Notes under the pieces: generated by a model
The model's input: the letters and a program-made list of their open reading frames with translations, nothing else
Told to the model about the DNA's origin: nothing
The model's database searches: none
Part shown: positions 45,591 to 54,326 of the stretch, one piece after another
Numbering within the stretch: the first letter of the stretch is position 1
Layout of the letters: each line of letters begins with the position of its first letter
Made by a program: the position numbers and the translations under genes
NCBI GenBank assembly: GCA_009760855.2
Contig: WPIO01000012.1
Location: forward strand, 7,499,501-7,563,500
DNA: 64,000 nt
Direction: 5' to 3'
Source: Cristatella mucedo
Lineage: Eukaryota > Bryozoa > Phylactolaemata > Cristatellidae

Positions 45591-46049
45591 GCTCGGTATC
45601 AATTTGCAAGATCAATGTTGGTTGAAACGTCGTGTGATTCGTGTCAATTCTCGAGGGGCTTTGTGGCTTTAAAAGACGCGTCAAAGACCACTCATTCGCT
45701 TAATAATTCTGAAAAAAGCGTTAGAGCCGGCGAGCGCCGAAAAACATGCTTACAACATGCCATCTTTTTTTTGAGGATACTAGACACTGATATTTACTGG
45801 TCCAAGTTCAGTTAGAACTGGAATACTGTGTGCCAGTCGCTTGACCACGTAATGTCACTTGGCAATAATGCGGTTTGTATGATGATGAAAACCACACTAG
45901 CTCAGGTAACGGCACAACGCATTTTATGTGCTAAGGCCTGATGGTCACAATACTCTCAACGATAACGACATGGCGCTCAATATTCTGAACCAATGCTAAC
46001 GGAAACCCCGTAACGAAAACACCCAAACAATAGCCTGTATATTACCGCT

Positions 46050-46435
46050 GACACGACAGTTGACGTCCGACAAACAGACTCGTTTTCAGGCTTACAGCAG
46101 CTCAAGCTCTGACCGGTAGACCTTTAGTTTAAGAGAGTGACTGCGGTCAGACTCATAAAATTAATAATAATAATGTACTTGATAAAGTGCCCTCAGAGAA
46201 CTTAATCTCTTTCTAGGTGCTTTACATTTGCTGCAAAGGCCCTATAAAATAGCTAGTTAGTAAGTCATACATTAACCTCGTTCATGCGTAATCATAAATC
46301 ACGCTGCTCATAAGTATCTGCTTATCGTGGCTATTTTATAAGCAGCTCAGTTCTAATTCAGCTCCCAAGCTCACGGCTCGTTATCGGGGTCTACTCGTAG
46401 TCTATAACCGTGGGGCATTTCGCGACGCAACCGGT
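46050..46435 (-). mobile_element. Fragment of a second pogo/Tigger-like element, interrupted by a LINE-A tail
   Basis: CAGGCTTACAGCA, GTGACTGCGGTC, ACGCTGCTCATA, ATAAGCAGCTCAGTTCTA and GTGGGGCATT match 15745-16045 inside the element at 13840-16315 in order. Only this ~0.3-kb piece is present. Confidence 0.65.
46162..46243 (-). mobile_element. LINE-A tail-only insertion with 7-bp target duplication
   Basis: TAATAATAATAAT, then the reverse complement of the stem-loop and the first bases of the 3' UTR. ATAAAAT flanks it on both sides (46155-46161 and 46244-46250), and the pogo fragment continues on either side. Confidence 0.75.
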
Positions 46436-46456
46436 AGTAATGGGCTCAATTCGCCG

Positions 46457-46582
46457 AGCTGGTTTGGTCTAGCGGTTAAGGCGCTCGCACCGACCAAGGT
46501 CTGACTGAGGTCGTGGGCTTGAGCCCCGAGGCATATGTGAAGCGCCTGAATAGAGATTAAATTCTCTTGGGGTGCTATATAA

Positions 46583-46590
<8 letters not shown>
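46457..46590 (+). mobile_element. SINE-2, best copy
   Basis: The tRNA-like head GGTTTGGTCTAGCGGTTAAG carries the A-box; GGGCTTGAGCCCCGAGGC carries the B-box. The 3' part GCGCCTGAATAGAGATTAAA, TTCTCTTGGGGTGC is the LINE-A-type stem-loop. It is followed by a (TA)n run at 46588-46620. Confidence 0.8.

Positions 46591-46620
<30 letters not shown>
46588..46620. repeat. (TA)n microsatellite
   Basis: It has probably grown from the A/T tail of the SINE-2 that it follows. Confidence 0.9.
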
Positions 46621-46624
<4 letters not shown>

Positions 46625-46929
46625 GGTCAACAGTGCAGTCATCCTGCGGCAGGTTTATGCAGAATTGTTTACCTCGCTGCCCCCATCAATCGTGTAAATA
46701 AATAGGAACTAAATAGTGTGTCTGGAGCGGCCGGATTTTCAAGCTGCTTGTTTCAGAATTATGCTTCGTGCTCTGCACTTGTTGAAAGTTGAACCTTCGA
46801 CCCTCGCAAAGCTTAACCTTCGACCTTCGCATCACCTCACTTGCCTACTCAGGCGGTCCACGCTGCGATACATGCTGCAATCCATGCTGAGAAGACCAGA
46901 CGCTAGTACCTAACGTCTCGTGTCGAGAC

Positions 46930-47105
46930 ACGAGGGGTTAGGGCCGTGATAGCCCAACCGGTAAGATGCTCGCTCTTAACAATCGAGTTCATGGGTTCGA
47001 ACCTTGCAGTGAGCGATCCTGTATTGCCAACTGCTGACGGTCGCGATAGCTGTTAGGGCCATTCTGCCTCTATACTAATGAGCCTGTTCAATCAGCTACT
47101 TCTTT
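46930..47105 (+). mobile_element. SINE-1-related, diverged copy
   Basis: GCCGTGATAGCCCAACCGGT head, B-box GGGTTCGAACC, then a body (GACGGTCGCGATAGCTGTTA, TCTATACTAATGAGCC, TTCAATCAGCTA) recognisable as SINE-1 with many changes. It may be an older subfamily. Confidence 0.65.
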
Positions 47106-47765
47106 TAGTGTCACGGAGCTCTGACGCAGAGTTCTGAGGCTTGAATCCTGGTGCTGGCACAGTTTTTCACTCGCCTGTTGGCCCTATCACTGTTTGGCTC
47201 TGGCCATGGCCCGAACGTAGTAATTGGAGAAAGGCGGCTAATACATTCGCACTCACCTAGGAATATTATTACAGGAATTACCTTCTTGAGTATCTGGCGC
47301 CAGCATGCAACCATGGACTCAAAAGCCTCTCGTATTTTAGCCACACGCTAGCGAAGCACCTGTGCTGCTGCTGATGTCAGCAGCAGCTATTCGTGCGGAT
47401 GGAATGCACCTCACGGTACTGTTCCAGGAAACCTGTGAGGGAGCGACCTCCCCCTTTCCCACCCATTGGGTAGAACAGTGCACAATCCGCTGACAAAATC
47501 TCATCTTTCCTAAGTAAACCTAAGCTTGCAAGTAACAATGTGCTCTTTATCCTATTTTTGACCAGTCCCGTCCAATCACGCATATGGGGCCACGATCTTT
47601 TCAGTGCAGCTTTAAAATTCTACACAGACCTCGTGGACTCTTTGCCAGGACCTCAAAGCTGCAAGCGAGATCCCGCTTGCTGATTGACTTGGCACAGTTC
47701 ACGCCTGAGCCTCCCTCCCCACTGGTGGCAACTAGTCATCAGGTTTCGAACGTTTGTAGTGAAAT
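47106..47765. other. No recognisable gene
   Basis: It holds a tight palindrome at 47364-47387: GCTGCTGCTGA, TG, TCAGCAGCAGC. Otherwise nothing recognised. Confidence 0.4.
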
Positions 47766-47769
47766 GTAA

Positions 47770-47890
47770 TTTATCTCGGTCTGTAAATCCGCAAAGACTG
47801 GCAAGGGCGTTACACAGGACAGTTGTATACAGCGCACCCAAAGCCAGAGTGGCTTTTGGTGCGCATGCGGTAGTCAACAGAATTTGATGT
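47770..47890 (-). mobile_element. LINE-B 3' end, old and diverged
   Basis: TCTCGGTCTGTAAATCCGCA at the low end matches the LINE-B terminus (TCTCCGTCTGTAACTCCACA), followed by the TTGTATACAGCGCACCCAAA region. Confidence 0.65.
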
Positions 47891-48064
47891 CAGATGGTAT
47901 CTAATTTCCAAAGATGGTATCTAGTAAGTGTCCCATTCGTTCTGACCCAATTGTGTTACGGACAAGCTAACGACATCCACTTCCTGTGCAAGAGTGCCCA
48001 TTCATGCCTTCTGAATGCAGTCCTCAGCGTCATAGTCGTCTTACAATACCTTGCCATCGTTTGA

Positions 48065-49016
48065 TCCAGGATGTCGGAAAATTTCTTGAAACTAAATGAC
48101 AATAAAACTGAACTACTTCTCATACACCCTAAGCGTGCTGCTGGATTAGAAGGCTTTGCCCTTCAAATGAGTGATGCTTTTGTGCGACCATCACCACGTG
48201 CCCGAAATTTAGGTGTCGTTTTCGACAGCTGCCTAAATTTTAAAAGCTCCATTCATAAGAATGCTTTTACAGCTAGCCATCACGTCCAATCGCTATCCAA
48301 GATAAGGAACTGCCTTCCACGGTGGGTTGCAAAAATTTAACTAGCTCCTTAATCCTGTCTGGGCTTGATTATTATAATTTCTTTTTGGCTGGGCTACCCA
48401 AAAAAATCAACTAGGCCACTACAAATGGCTATGAATATGGCTGCGAGGCTTGTTTTCAAGTCCCAAAGATTCGACCACGTGTCTCCTTTGCTAGAAGAGC
48501 TAAGGTGGCTGCCGATTGATCAACGGATACAGAGCAAAGTTCTTACGTTGACCCACAAGACCCGCCACGGCTTGGCTCCTCCATACCTAGCTGAACTGCT
48601 GCACCAGTTTCAGCCTCCTCGTGCCCTTAGATCCTGTATGGAAAATACATTAGCGGCTCCCTTCCTCCGCTGAAAGACCGTTGGCGACAGGAGCTTTAGC
48701 TCTGCAGGTTCTAGACTGTGGAACTCGCTTCCACGATTCTTACACAACGACAACTACTCTACTACTGCCGACTATGGCTCATTCTTTTCAGCGGTCTTGA
48801 GCTGCTACTTCCATGCTACTCACTACCTCAACTGCTCTCCTGACTCTGCTATGCTTTCCACTTTCTCCTTGTAGCGTGAGACGAAGTCTGTTGGCTACCG
48901 AATGCTTACCGAAAGCCGCTTAGGCTGTGAGTGCGCTATACTAAACTCACCTGTGTAACACCCACGTAGTCTTTGTGGTTTTGTGGAGTTACAGACGGAG
49001 ATGCATTACATTACAT
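48065..49016 (+). mobile_element. LINE-B copy, 5'-truncated
   Basis: It starts within the thumb region ([20 protein letters not shown]) and goes through [38 protein letters not shown] and ALRSCMENTLAAPFLR to [12 protein letters not shown]. It ends in GGAGATGCATTACATTACAT. Frameshifts lie near 48340 and 48400, and a stop near 48672. Confidence 0.88.
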
Positions 49017-49190
49017 GCCGTGATGGCATACTAGGTAAGGTGGTTGGTTTTTCACGACCTCGGTCACCAGGTCGTGGGCTCGAATCCTGCGGTAGGCGAT
49101 TCTTCATTGCCACTGCAAGCGGTGGTGAGAGCCGTGAATGCTCTTCTGTCTCTATACAAAAGAGGTTGTTGAACCAGTTAGTATTTTTTT
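49017..49190 (+). mobile_element. SINE-1 copy placed directly at the LINE-B tail
   Basis: Starts GCCGTGATGGCATACTAGG with no gap after the LINE-B TTACAT repeats. B-box GGGCTCGAATCC, body ACTGCAAGCGGTGGTGAGAG, end CTATACAAAAGAGG. Confidence 0.85.
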
Positions 49191-49790
49191 ATTGGCTGCC
49201 CTCATTTGCAATTACTAACCAACCTACGTTAGATTGGCAGCCAGAAGACTTTACTTCTAGCGGGGATGGCGATCGTACGTGCTTGACACGCAGGTGCTGA
49301 TAGATGGGGAGAAAGGAGTCCCACGGGAGGGCTCCGCCACAGCAAGATTGACACTTCTGAACTAGTAAACATGTGAGCTTTAGCAGCGACTTGATTCATT
49401 AGATAACGTTTTGCCTCATAACCTGCGTACGAAAGAAACCGTGCAAACTCGTTCAATTTGATGGTAGCCACATGTTTCCTGCAATGCATCAAACTTTATT
49501 CCGTAGATGCATTAGACAAGAAGTTCATTATGTGTAATTCCCTGATCCCTCCTGGCTTACTGCGAGACACCAGAGTCGACCGACAGCCGACCGTTCAAGA
49601 CGAGTACTGCGGGGCCATGAGCACGAGCGGCGAGTAGAGTGACGAATAAGGACGAGGAAAGACAAAGCCACCCACATACGGTTTTAGACAATGGCGGCAG
49701 CAGCTGCGATTGGACTCGGGTGAGCGGCGACGAAGGCGTGCAGATGAAGTTATATAGTCATTGAGGGTCGGCTACTCCGAAGCAAGAAGT
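49191..49790. other. No recognisable gene
   Basis: Nothing recognised up to the purine-rich repeat. Confidence 0.4.
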
Positions 49791-49796
49791 GGGAGA

Positions 49797-49807
49797 GACA
49801 GACAGAC

Positions 49808-49838
<31 letters not shown>

Positions 49839-49990
49839 GCGAGAGAAAGAGACAGAGACCGACAGACAGGCGGAGGGAGACAGAGACAGGCAGACAGACG
49901 GAGAGAAACAGAGACAGAGGCAAAGAGAGAGAGAGAGATAGAAAGAGAGAGAGATGTTGCTTACAAACAACAAGAGAGAGAGAGAGAGAG
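49797..49990. repeat. Purine-rich (GA/CAGA)n microsatellite
   Basis: A nearly pure A/G strand with C interruptions every few bases, built from GACAGACAGA and GAGAGA runs. Open frames across it are artefacts. Confidence 0.92.
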
Positions 49991-49994
49991 GACA

Positions 49995-50980
49995 GGCTAG
50001 TGTCAGCTTAGACCGATGAACTGGCGGATAGTGTGTAATGAGATAACGTTGCAGTCCCGTGACCAACGCGGTCGTTCATCGTCAATCCCGCCTAGTCAGT
50101 AGATATGGCCCTGCCCCCGGTGAGTCACGTGCTCTCGCGTAGAGCGCCCGTTGGCCGAGCTAAGCTTGCGAATCGGGCTGAGGGGAGGGGGAACAAAATG
50201 GCGGTGCCTCCACGGCCACAGGACAACCCACAGAAATATGCCTTCAAATCACCGCCATTGGCGAGCTAGTCCTGTTAATAGAGACAGCACTCTTGAGGTA
50301 GCAGTGCTTGAATCCGGGCGAACGCGTAGGGAGAGGTCTCAAGACGAGCTCTCAGCAAATAGACATACTGTATACTCTCGCTCGCTGAACGCTTTGTAAA
50401 ATTGACAGAGACTCTCACTCGCTTTGTGCCCAGGGTTGATAGATTTCCGTAATTGAGACGAGAAGCACTGTTTGCTTGAGCATCCATGAGCCCGAATAAA
50501 AAAATTAGCAAAACAAAACGGAACCTTTCTAGTTACAGCCCATTGCTTCAAAACTTACTGTCACCAAGCATACTGTCACCTTAGCTAGCAGTTATCTCAC
50601 TTTAAAATATCCGGGCTCTCGTTATAGCTATGTCAGCGTACCCTGTGCCTCATTATCTTGTAGAACTAAAGGTAAAGTCCAAGAACACCCGTATAGACAT
50701 TATCGAGCGTTGAAACATAATCTCCTTTAAAAAGAGTCCTTAACAACCCTTTTGATGTTCTTCTACACTCGCCAACCTCAATATTATTATTTCACCTTGG
50801 ACTCCTTTACGTAATGCAGACGCTATAATAGCAATGCAAGGATTATGTAATAGTAATGTGAGCATATCCGTTGATTTAGTTGTAATACATTGCATCTTTG
50901 CAATTCGCATCAAATCATCATATAAGCTAGGTTGTTGCTCAGTTGATTACAATTACATAATTCTCGCGCAAGACGAATAC
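49995..50980. other. No recognisable gene
   Basis: Short open frames only. Confidence 0.4.
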
Positions 50981-50984
50981 ATTA

Positions 50985-51300
50985 AAATGACAGGTGTGAT
51001 GTGCCAGTTGCGAAGTTCACGACAGGCAAGGCTGGTTGCATGGTCTTTCACCAATAGTCTTAATAGAGGTGGTAAGTACTCCTGCGAAATGGTTAGACAA
51101 GTATAGCCACGATGCCACAAGTACTTGCAAGATATCAAAAGCGCTTCAAGTATGAACCCGACATGAAATCACGATACAAGGGAATGCATAGACTTGAAGG
51201 TGAGTGGCGGAATTGCAAAAGCTAATACGCTGCTTGGCAGACACCGGGTACATTTTGGTGAGCGGTGGCTTATTGCGGCAGTTACGACATTTACGACAGA
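50985..51300 (-). mobile_element. Ancient LINE-A fragments
   Basis: GATGTGCCAGTTGCGAAGTT...CACGACAGGCAAGG and, from 51180, GAATGCATAGACTTGAAGGT...GCTGCTTGGCAGACACC follow the - strand of LINE-A in the SAARLVC / LHWLPVKQ region, heavily diverged. Two partly overlapping pieces may be present. Confidence 0.5.
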
Positions 51301-51304
51301 CGAG

Positions 51305-51790
51305 CATTGTACAGCGGCAAATACAAAGTGAAAAGAAAAGGACCGAGGCAAAGCGCCTGGGAAAACAAATCCTGTTGCGGAAGCTCGGCGGTTTAGCCGC
51401 TTACATATACGCTCGGGCACTTCCCTTGCTGGATTTCGGTTCGCATACACCGGCTTATCGCTTCATCTCACGTGTAGTACGCAGCGTGCCACGCCTAGGT
51501 GCCGCGGAGCGCAGGAGAGAGAGCGAGAGAGAGAGAGAGCGTCGTTGCCTAAGAATACGGTAGTTGCTTGCGTTGAAAGTGTAGACTCTTAGCTTGTTTG
51601 GCCAACTTTCGTCTCAATTAAAAGTTCAAAGCAACCGACGTCTTTTCCTGCGAATGCGACCTGAAAGCTAAAAGCTGACGCAGCGATGCATGCGGAATTG
51701 TTCAGGCGTCTTGTGGATATACATGCGAGAGTAAAAGTTTCGCTTCTCATTCGCTAGTCAAACCAAAATGACTGCAGCTTTAGCGATGGC
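51305..51790. other. No recognisable gene
   Basis: A short GAGAGA run lies at about 51510-51538. The open frame 51204-51563 begins in the LINE-A remnant and ends in that run. Confidence 0.4.
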
Positions 51791-51799
51791 GATGTGTGA

Positions 51800-52140
51800 C
51801 TGAACTTTTTACATTTACAAGCCAACCCCGCGGCGTTTTTGTGTGCGCCTGTTGCTTCTCGGCCACTGGTGTGTGCCCCGCCGGTGGTTGGATGGTTGGC
51901 ACGGTGCGGCCTCTGATGTGGGCACGGTGGCCCACCACGGTGGCTCACCACGGATGCACTCCCTTATCTGTGGTGAGTCAGCCCCTAGCTCGTATATGTA
52001 CCCGCTGGAGGGAAATAAAGATTGAGTCTCGTTCACCGCTCACGTTTGCCCGCTCGTGTCTTCGTGTCTCCGTGAGACTCCACCTAGCGCTGCTGCAGCC
52101 GAAGACACAGTAACATAACACCGTGTTAAGTAACCCGAAA
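51800..52140 (+). mobile_element. Possible LTR with adjoining primer-binding-like site
   Basis: CGTATATGTAC (about 51991), AATAAA (52014-52019) and a CT/GT-rich U5-like stretch are in LTR order, and TGGCGACAGATG at 52141 resembles the primer-binding start of Gypsy-type elements. The left boundary, target duplication and internal genes are not seen, so this is tentative. Confidence 0.3.
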
Positions 52141-52144
52141 TGGC

Positions 52145-52780
52145 GACAGATGATCATTGTCCAACGAACAAAGTGCCTTGGCAGCCATCTATGTACCAAG
52201 ACTCGGTGTAGCTCTCATGCCAAACTAGCAATGGCAGCGCGAGAACTTGGCTCTCGGTCATTTTACTTTGGTCGCTCGTTGCGTTGTGCGTCTTAAGATT
52301 TAAGAAGCAGGGCACTGTCTCTGACGAAGAAACGGTGCGTCTCATTGTTCTCGTCGAAGTTTGAACTCGGTCCGCCCGCGTCGAGTTCGAGCAGCTTAGT
52401 TGCTCCCGTGATCGAACGCATATCCCAGCGGACATTTCGCTGCTGCAACCTTTACAACTTCCGCTGCGCTGCTGATAAGACCGCACGAGGGAGGAAGAGC
52501 GGAGAGCGAGCCTGTACGCATGCGCGCGGGCTCGGCTTTTGGCTGCAATCGGCGAGTCCGCTGTTCGCTGCTCGCTCAGTTCGTACGCCAATGCGGCTTG
52601 TCGAGCACCAAAGTTACAAGCACTATTAGTATTGGCACGTGCCCCGAGATGCGGCACAAATAGTGCGTAGCGCCTCTTTCGAGGCGCGTCCTGGCGGCGC
52701 GGATTCGCAAGAAAAATCAATGTTTCGCAACCTAGCGGGTGGTGGCGGTATGGGCAAGCGGTAGGCGGGCAGCGAGCTGT
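52145..52780. other. No recognisable gene; 3' side of the tail duplicate
   Basis: A 188-codon open frame on the - strand (52154-52720) has no recognisable domain and is basic and Ser/Arg-rich, as chance frames in GC-rich DNA often are. I leave it uncalled. Confidence 0.35.
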
Positions 52781-52781
52781 C

Positions 52782-54212
52782 CTACTGTATTTTGTCTATG
52801 CCCGCCGCTCGGAGCATGACGTTCAGCTTCGGCCGGTACTGCAGGCTCGCATCCACCAGAACGCCGCCATACTTCTGCAAGTACGCCTCGAGGCTGCCCT
52901 TTTCCAAACACTGGCCGATCGGCACCAGGAAGTGCCGGTAGGCGCCGTCGGCGGTCGGCCGGCTCTCCAGCGAAACTCCGGCTGGCAGCGGCTCGCTGGC
53001 CTGCACCGTGTCGAAGAAATCGCTGGGCAGCTCCAGCGGAGCCTGCAGGGCGCTGCCTGCTGGCGCCGGCGCCACTGAGGCCGCCGGTCCAGCCGCTCCG
53101 CCGGCAGCAGGTGCGACTGCTACTAGCTTCGCTGCCGGCGGCGGCGGCTGCCGCGGCGGCGGCGATGTCGGCGTCTTGCAAGCGAGATCTGTTACCACGT
53201 CGATGCCCGAACTCGGCGCTGGGCCGGCCTTCGCGGCCAGCCTTGTGCCGCCACCGCCGTCGACCGGCGAGCTGACGCGATTGGGTCCGGCCTTAGCCGT
53301 CGCCACCGTTAGCGGCTCAGGACCGAGCGCAGCAGCCACGGTGACGGTCGAGGTCGGCGCCGCGGCGGCGGCAGGCGCCGAGCTAAGCGTGGCGCCGCGA
53401 GCCGTCGCCGGTGCGGCTGGCGCAGCGGTCGTGGCTCGCTTCTGAGGGACCGGGGCGAGGCCGCTCGCTGACTCGGCGTGCGCCGAGGCGCTCGTCGAAC
53501 TGCTGGGTGCCGCGACGTGAGGCGCGTTTCTTGTGGCGGCGGCGGCCGCTGCTGCGCTGTAGAACTCGGACGGCTTCGCCGAGTGCGTTGGACTGCCGGT
53601 TGCAGCAGAATGCGTGGCAGTGTCGGCAGCGGTGGCGGCGGTGGCGGCGGTGGCGGCGGTGGCGGCGGTGGTGGCGGTGGCGGCGGTGGCGGCGGTGGCG
53701 GCGGTGGCGGCGGTGGCGGCGGTGGCGGCGGTGGCTGAGGCGGCTCTGTGCGACACGGGGCTGGTCGGTGGGCTACGGCAGACGCTAGAGAGCGGACTGC
53801 GATCGGGGCTGCCAGCCGGCGTAGTAGTCGGACTTGCCAGCGGGCTGCACTTCGGCTGCATAGTGGCCGACGAGCTGGACGGCTGCGCCGCCGCGTCGTC
53901 TGCCGGACTCTGCTGTCTCGTCGGGCTGCTCCTGGGGCTCAGCGAGACACCGTGCTCAGCGTGAGAGGGCGATCGAGGCTTCACCACCACGTGAGCCGCT
54001 CCGACTCTAACCGGTGAGGCGCCGGTGGCGGCGGCGGCAACAGAGACGGCGGCAGCGGCGATGGAGACGGCAGCGGCTTGCCCCGAAACGGTCGGCTTCG
54101 CTCCCGCAGCTCGAAACGTCGTGCCAATCGAAGAACCTCCGACGGCAGGCTGCTGGTCCGTCGCTCCGGCCGCGGCCATGGGAAGCAGCATCGGCACTCT
54201 GGAGAGCATCAA
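52782..54212 (-). CDS. Duplicate Ala/Pro/Thr-rich tail plus C-terminal segment of the FAM78-like gene (alternative last exon or partial duplicate)
   Basis: A frame of 476 codons. Homology to the larger neighbour starts at MLLPMAAAGATDQQPAVGG, just inside a CTCTCCAG acceptor-like sequence, and is strongest over the last ~170 codons, where the DNA is nearly identical. That end contains LPSDFFDTVQASEPLPAGVS, TADGAYRHFLVPIGQCLEKG and LEAYLQKYGGVLVDASLQYR. The middle is low complexity and includes an (AAT)n peptide run from a GGCGGT microsatellite. It has one tail unit where the neighbour has five. No FAM78 core is present upstream, so it may be spliced to the same upstream exons, be a separate gene of unknown start, or be a non-functional copy. 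The function of the C-terminal segment is unknown. The ATG near the acceptor may not be a true start. Confidence 0.5.
   Translation of the reverse strand: MMLSRVPMLLPMAAAGATDQQPAVGGSSIGTTFRAAGAKPTVSGQAAAVSIAAAAVSVAAAATGASPVRVGAAHVVVKPRSPSHAEHGVSLSPRSSPTRQQSPADDAAAQPSSSSATMQPKCSPLASPTTTPAGSPDRSPLSSVCRSPPTSPVSHRAASATAATAATAATAATAATAATATTAATAATAATAATAADTATHSAATGSPTHSAKPSEFYSAAAAAAATRNAPHVAAPSSSTSASAHAESASGLAPVPQKRATTAAPAAPATARGATLSSAPAAAAAPTSTVTVAAALGPEPLTVATAKAGPNRVSSPVDGGGGTRLAAKAGPAPSSGIDVVTDLACKTPTSPPPRQPPPPAAKLVAVAPAAGGAAGPAASVAPAPAGSALQAPLELPSDFFDTVQASEPLPAGVSLESRPTADGAYRHFLVPIGQCLEKGSLEAYLQKYGGVLVDASLQYRPKLNVMLRAAGIDKIQ
53630..53738. repeat. (GGCGGT)n minisatellite inside the coding frame
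   Basis: Near-perfect GGC/GGT triplets that read as repeated Ala-Ala-Thr on the coding strand. It is absent from the other copy, so it expanded after the duplication or is copy-specific. Confidence 0.9.
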
Positions 54213-54326
54213 AGAGCATCCCAGTTAGAAGCACTATTATTTAAGTTGCACAGCCTAGCGGAGCTCGGGCTTGGGCGTGAGCGACGGTAGCTGTATGGGC
54301 AAGCGGTAGGAGGGCAGCGAGCTGTC

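Noticed and set aside
47364-47387. Terminator- or attenuator-like palindrome
   Set aside because: A short CTG/CAG palindrome in eukaryotic DNA without T run or gene context; a mutational by-product is more likely.
49758-50066. Ser/Leu/Cys-rich and Arg/Glu-rich frames
   Set aside because: Purine-rich simple repeat, no unique coding sequence.
51204-51563. 119-codon + strand frame
   Set aside because: Begins in an antisense LINE-A remnant and ends in a GAGA repeat.
52732-53181. Second - strand frame duplicated in both tail copies (also 54241-54726)
   Set aside because: It is duplicated because the DNA is duplicated. Its Arg/Ala/Gly composition is that of a shadow frame.
53630-53738. CRISPR-like or regulatory array
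   Set aside because: A simple GGC/GGT hexamer repeat with no spacers, inside a coding frame of an animal gene.
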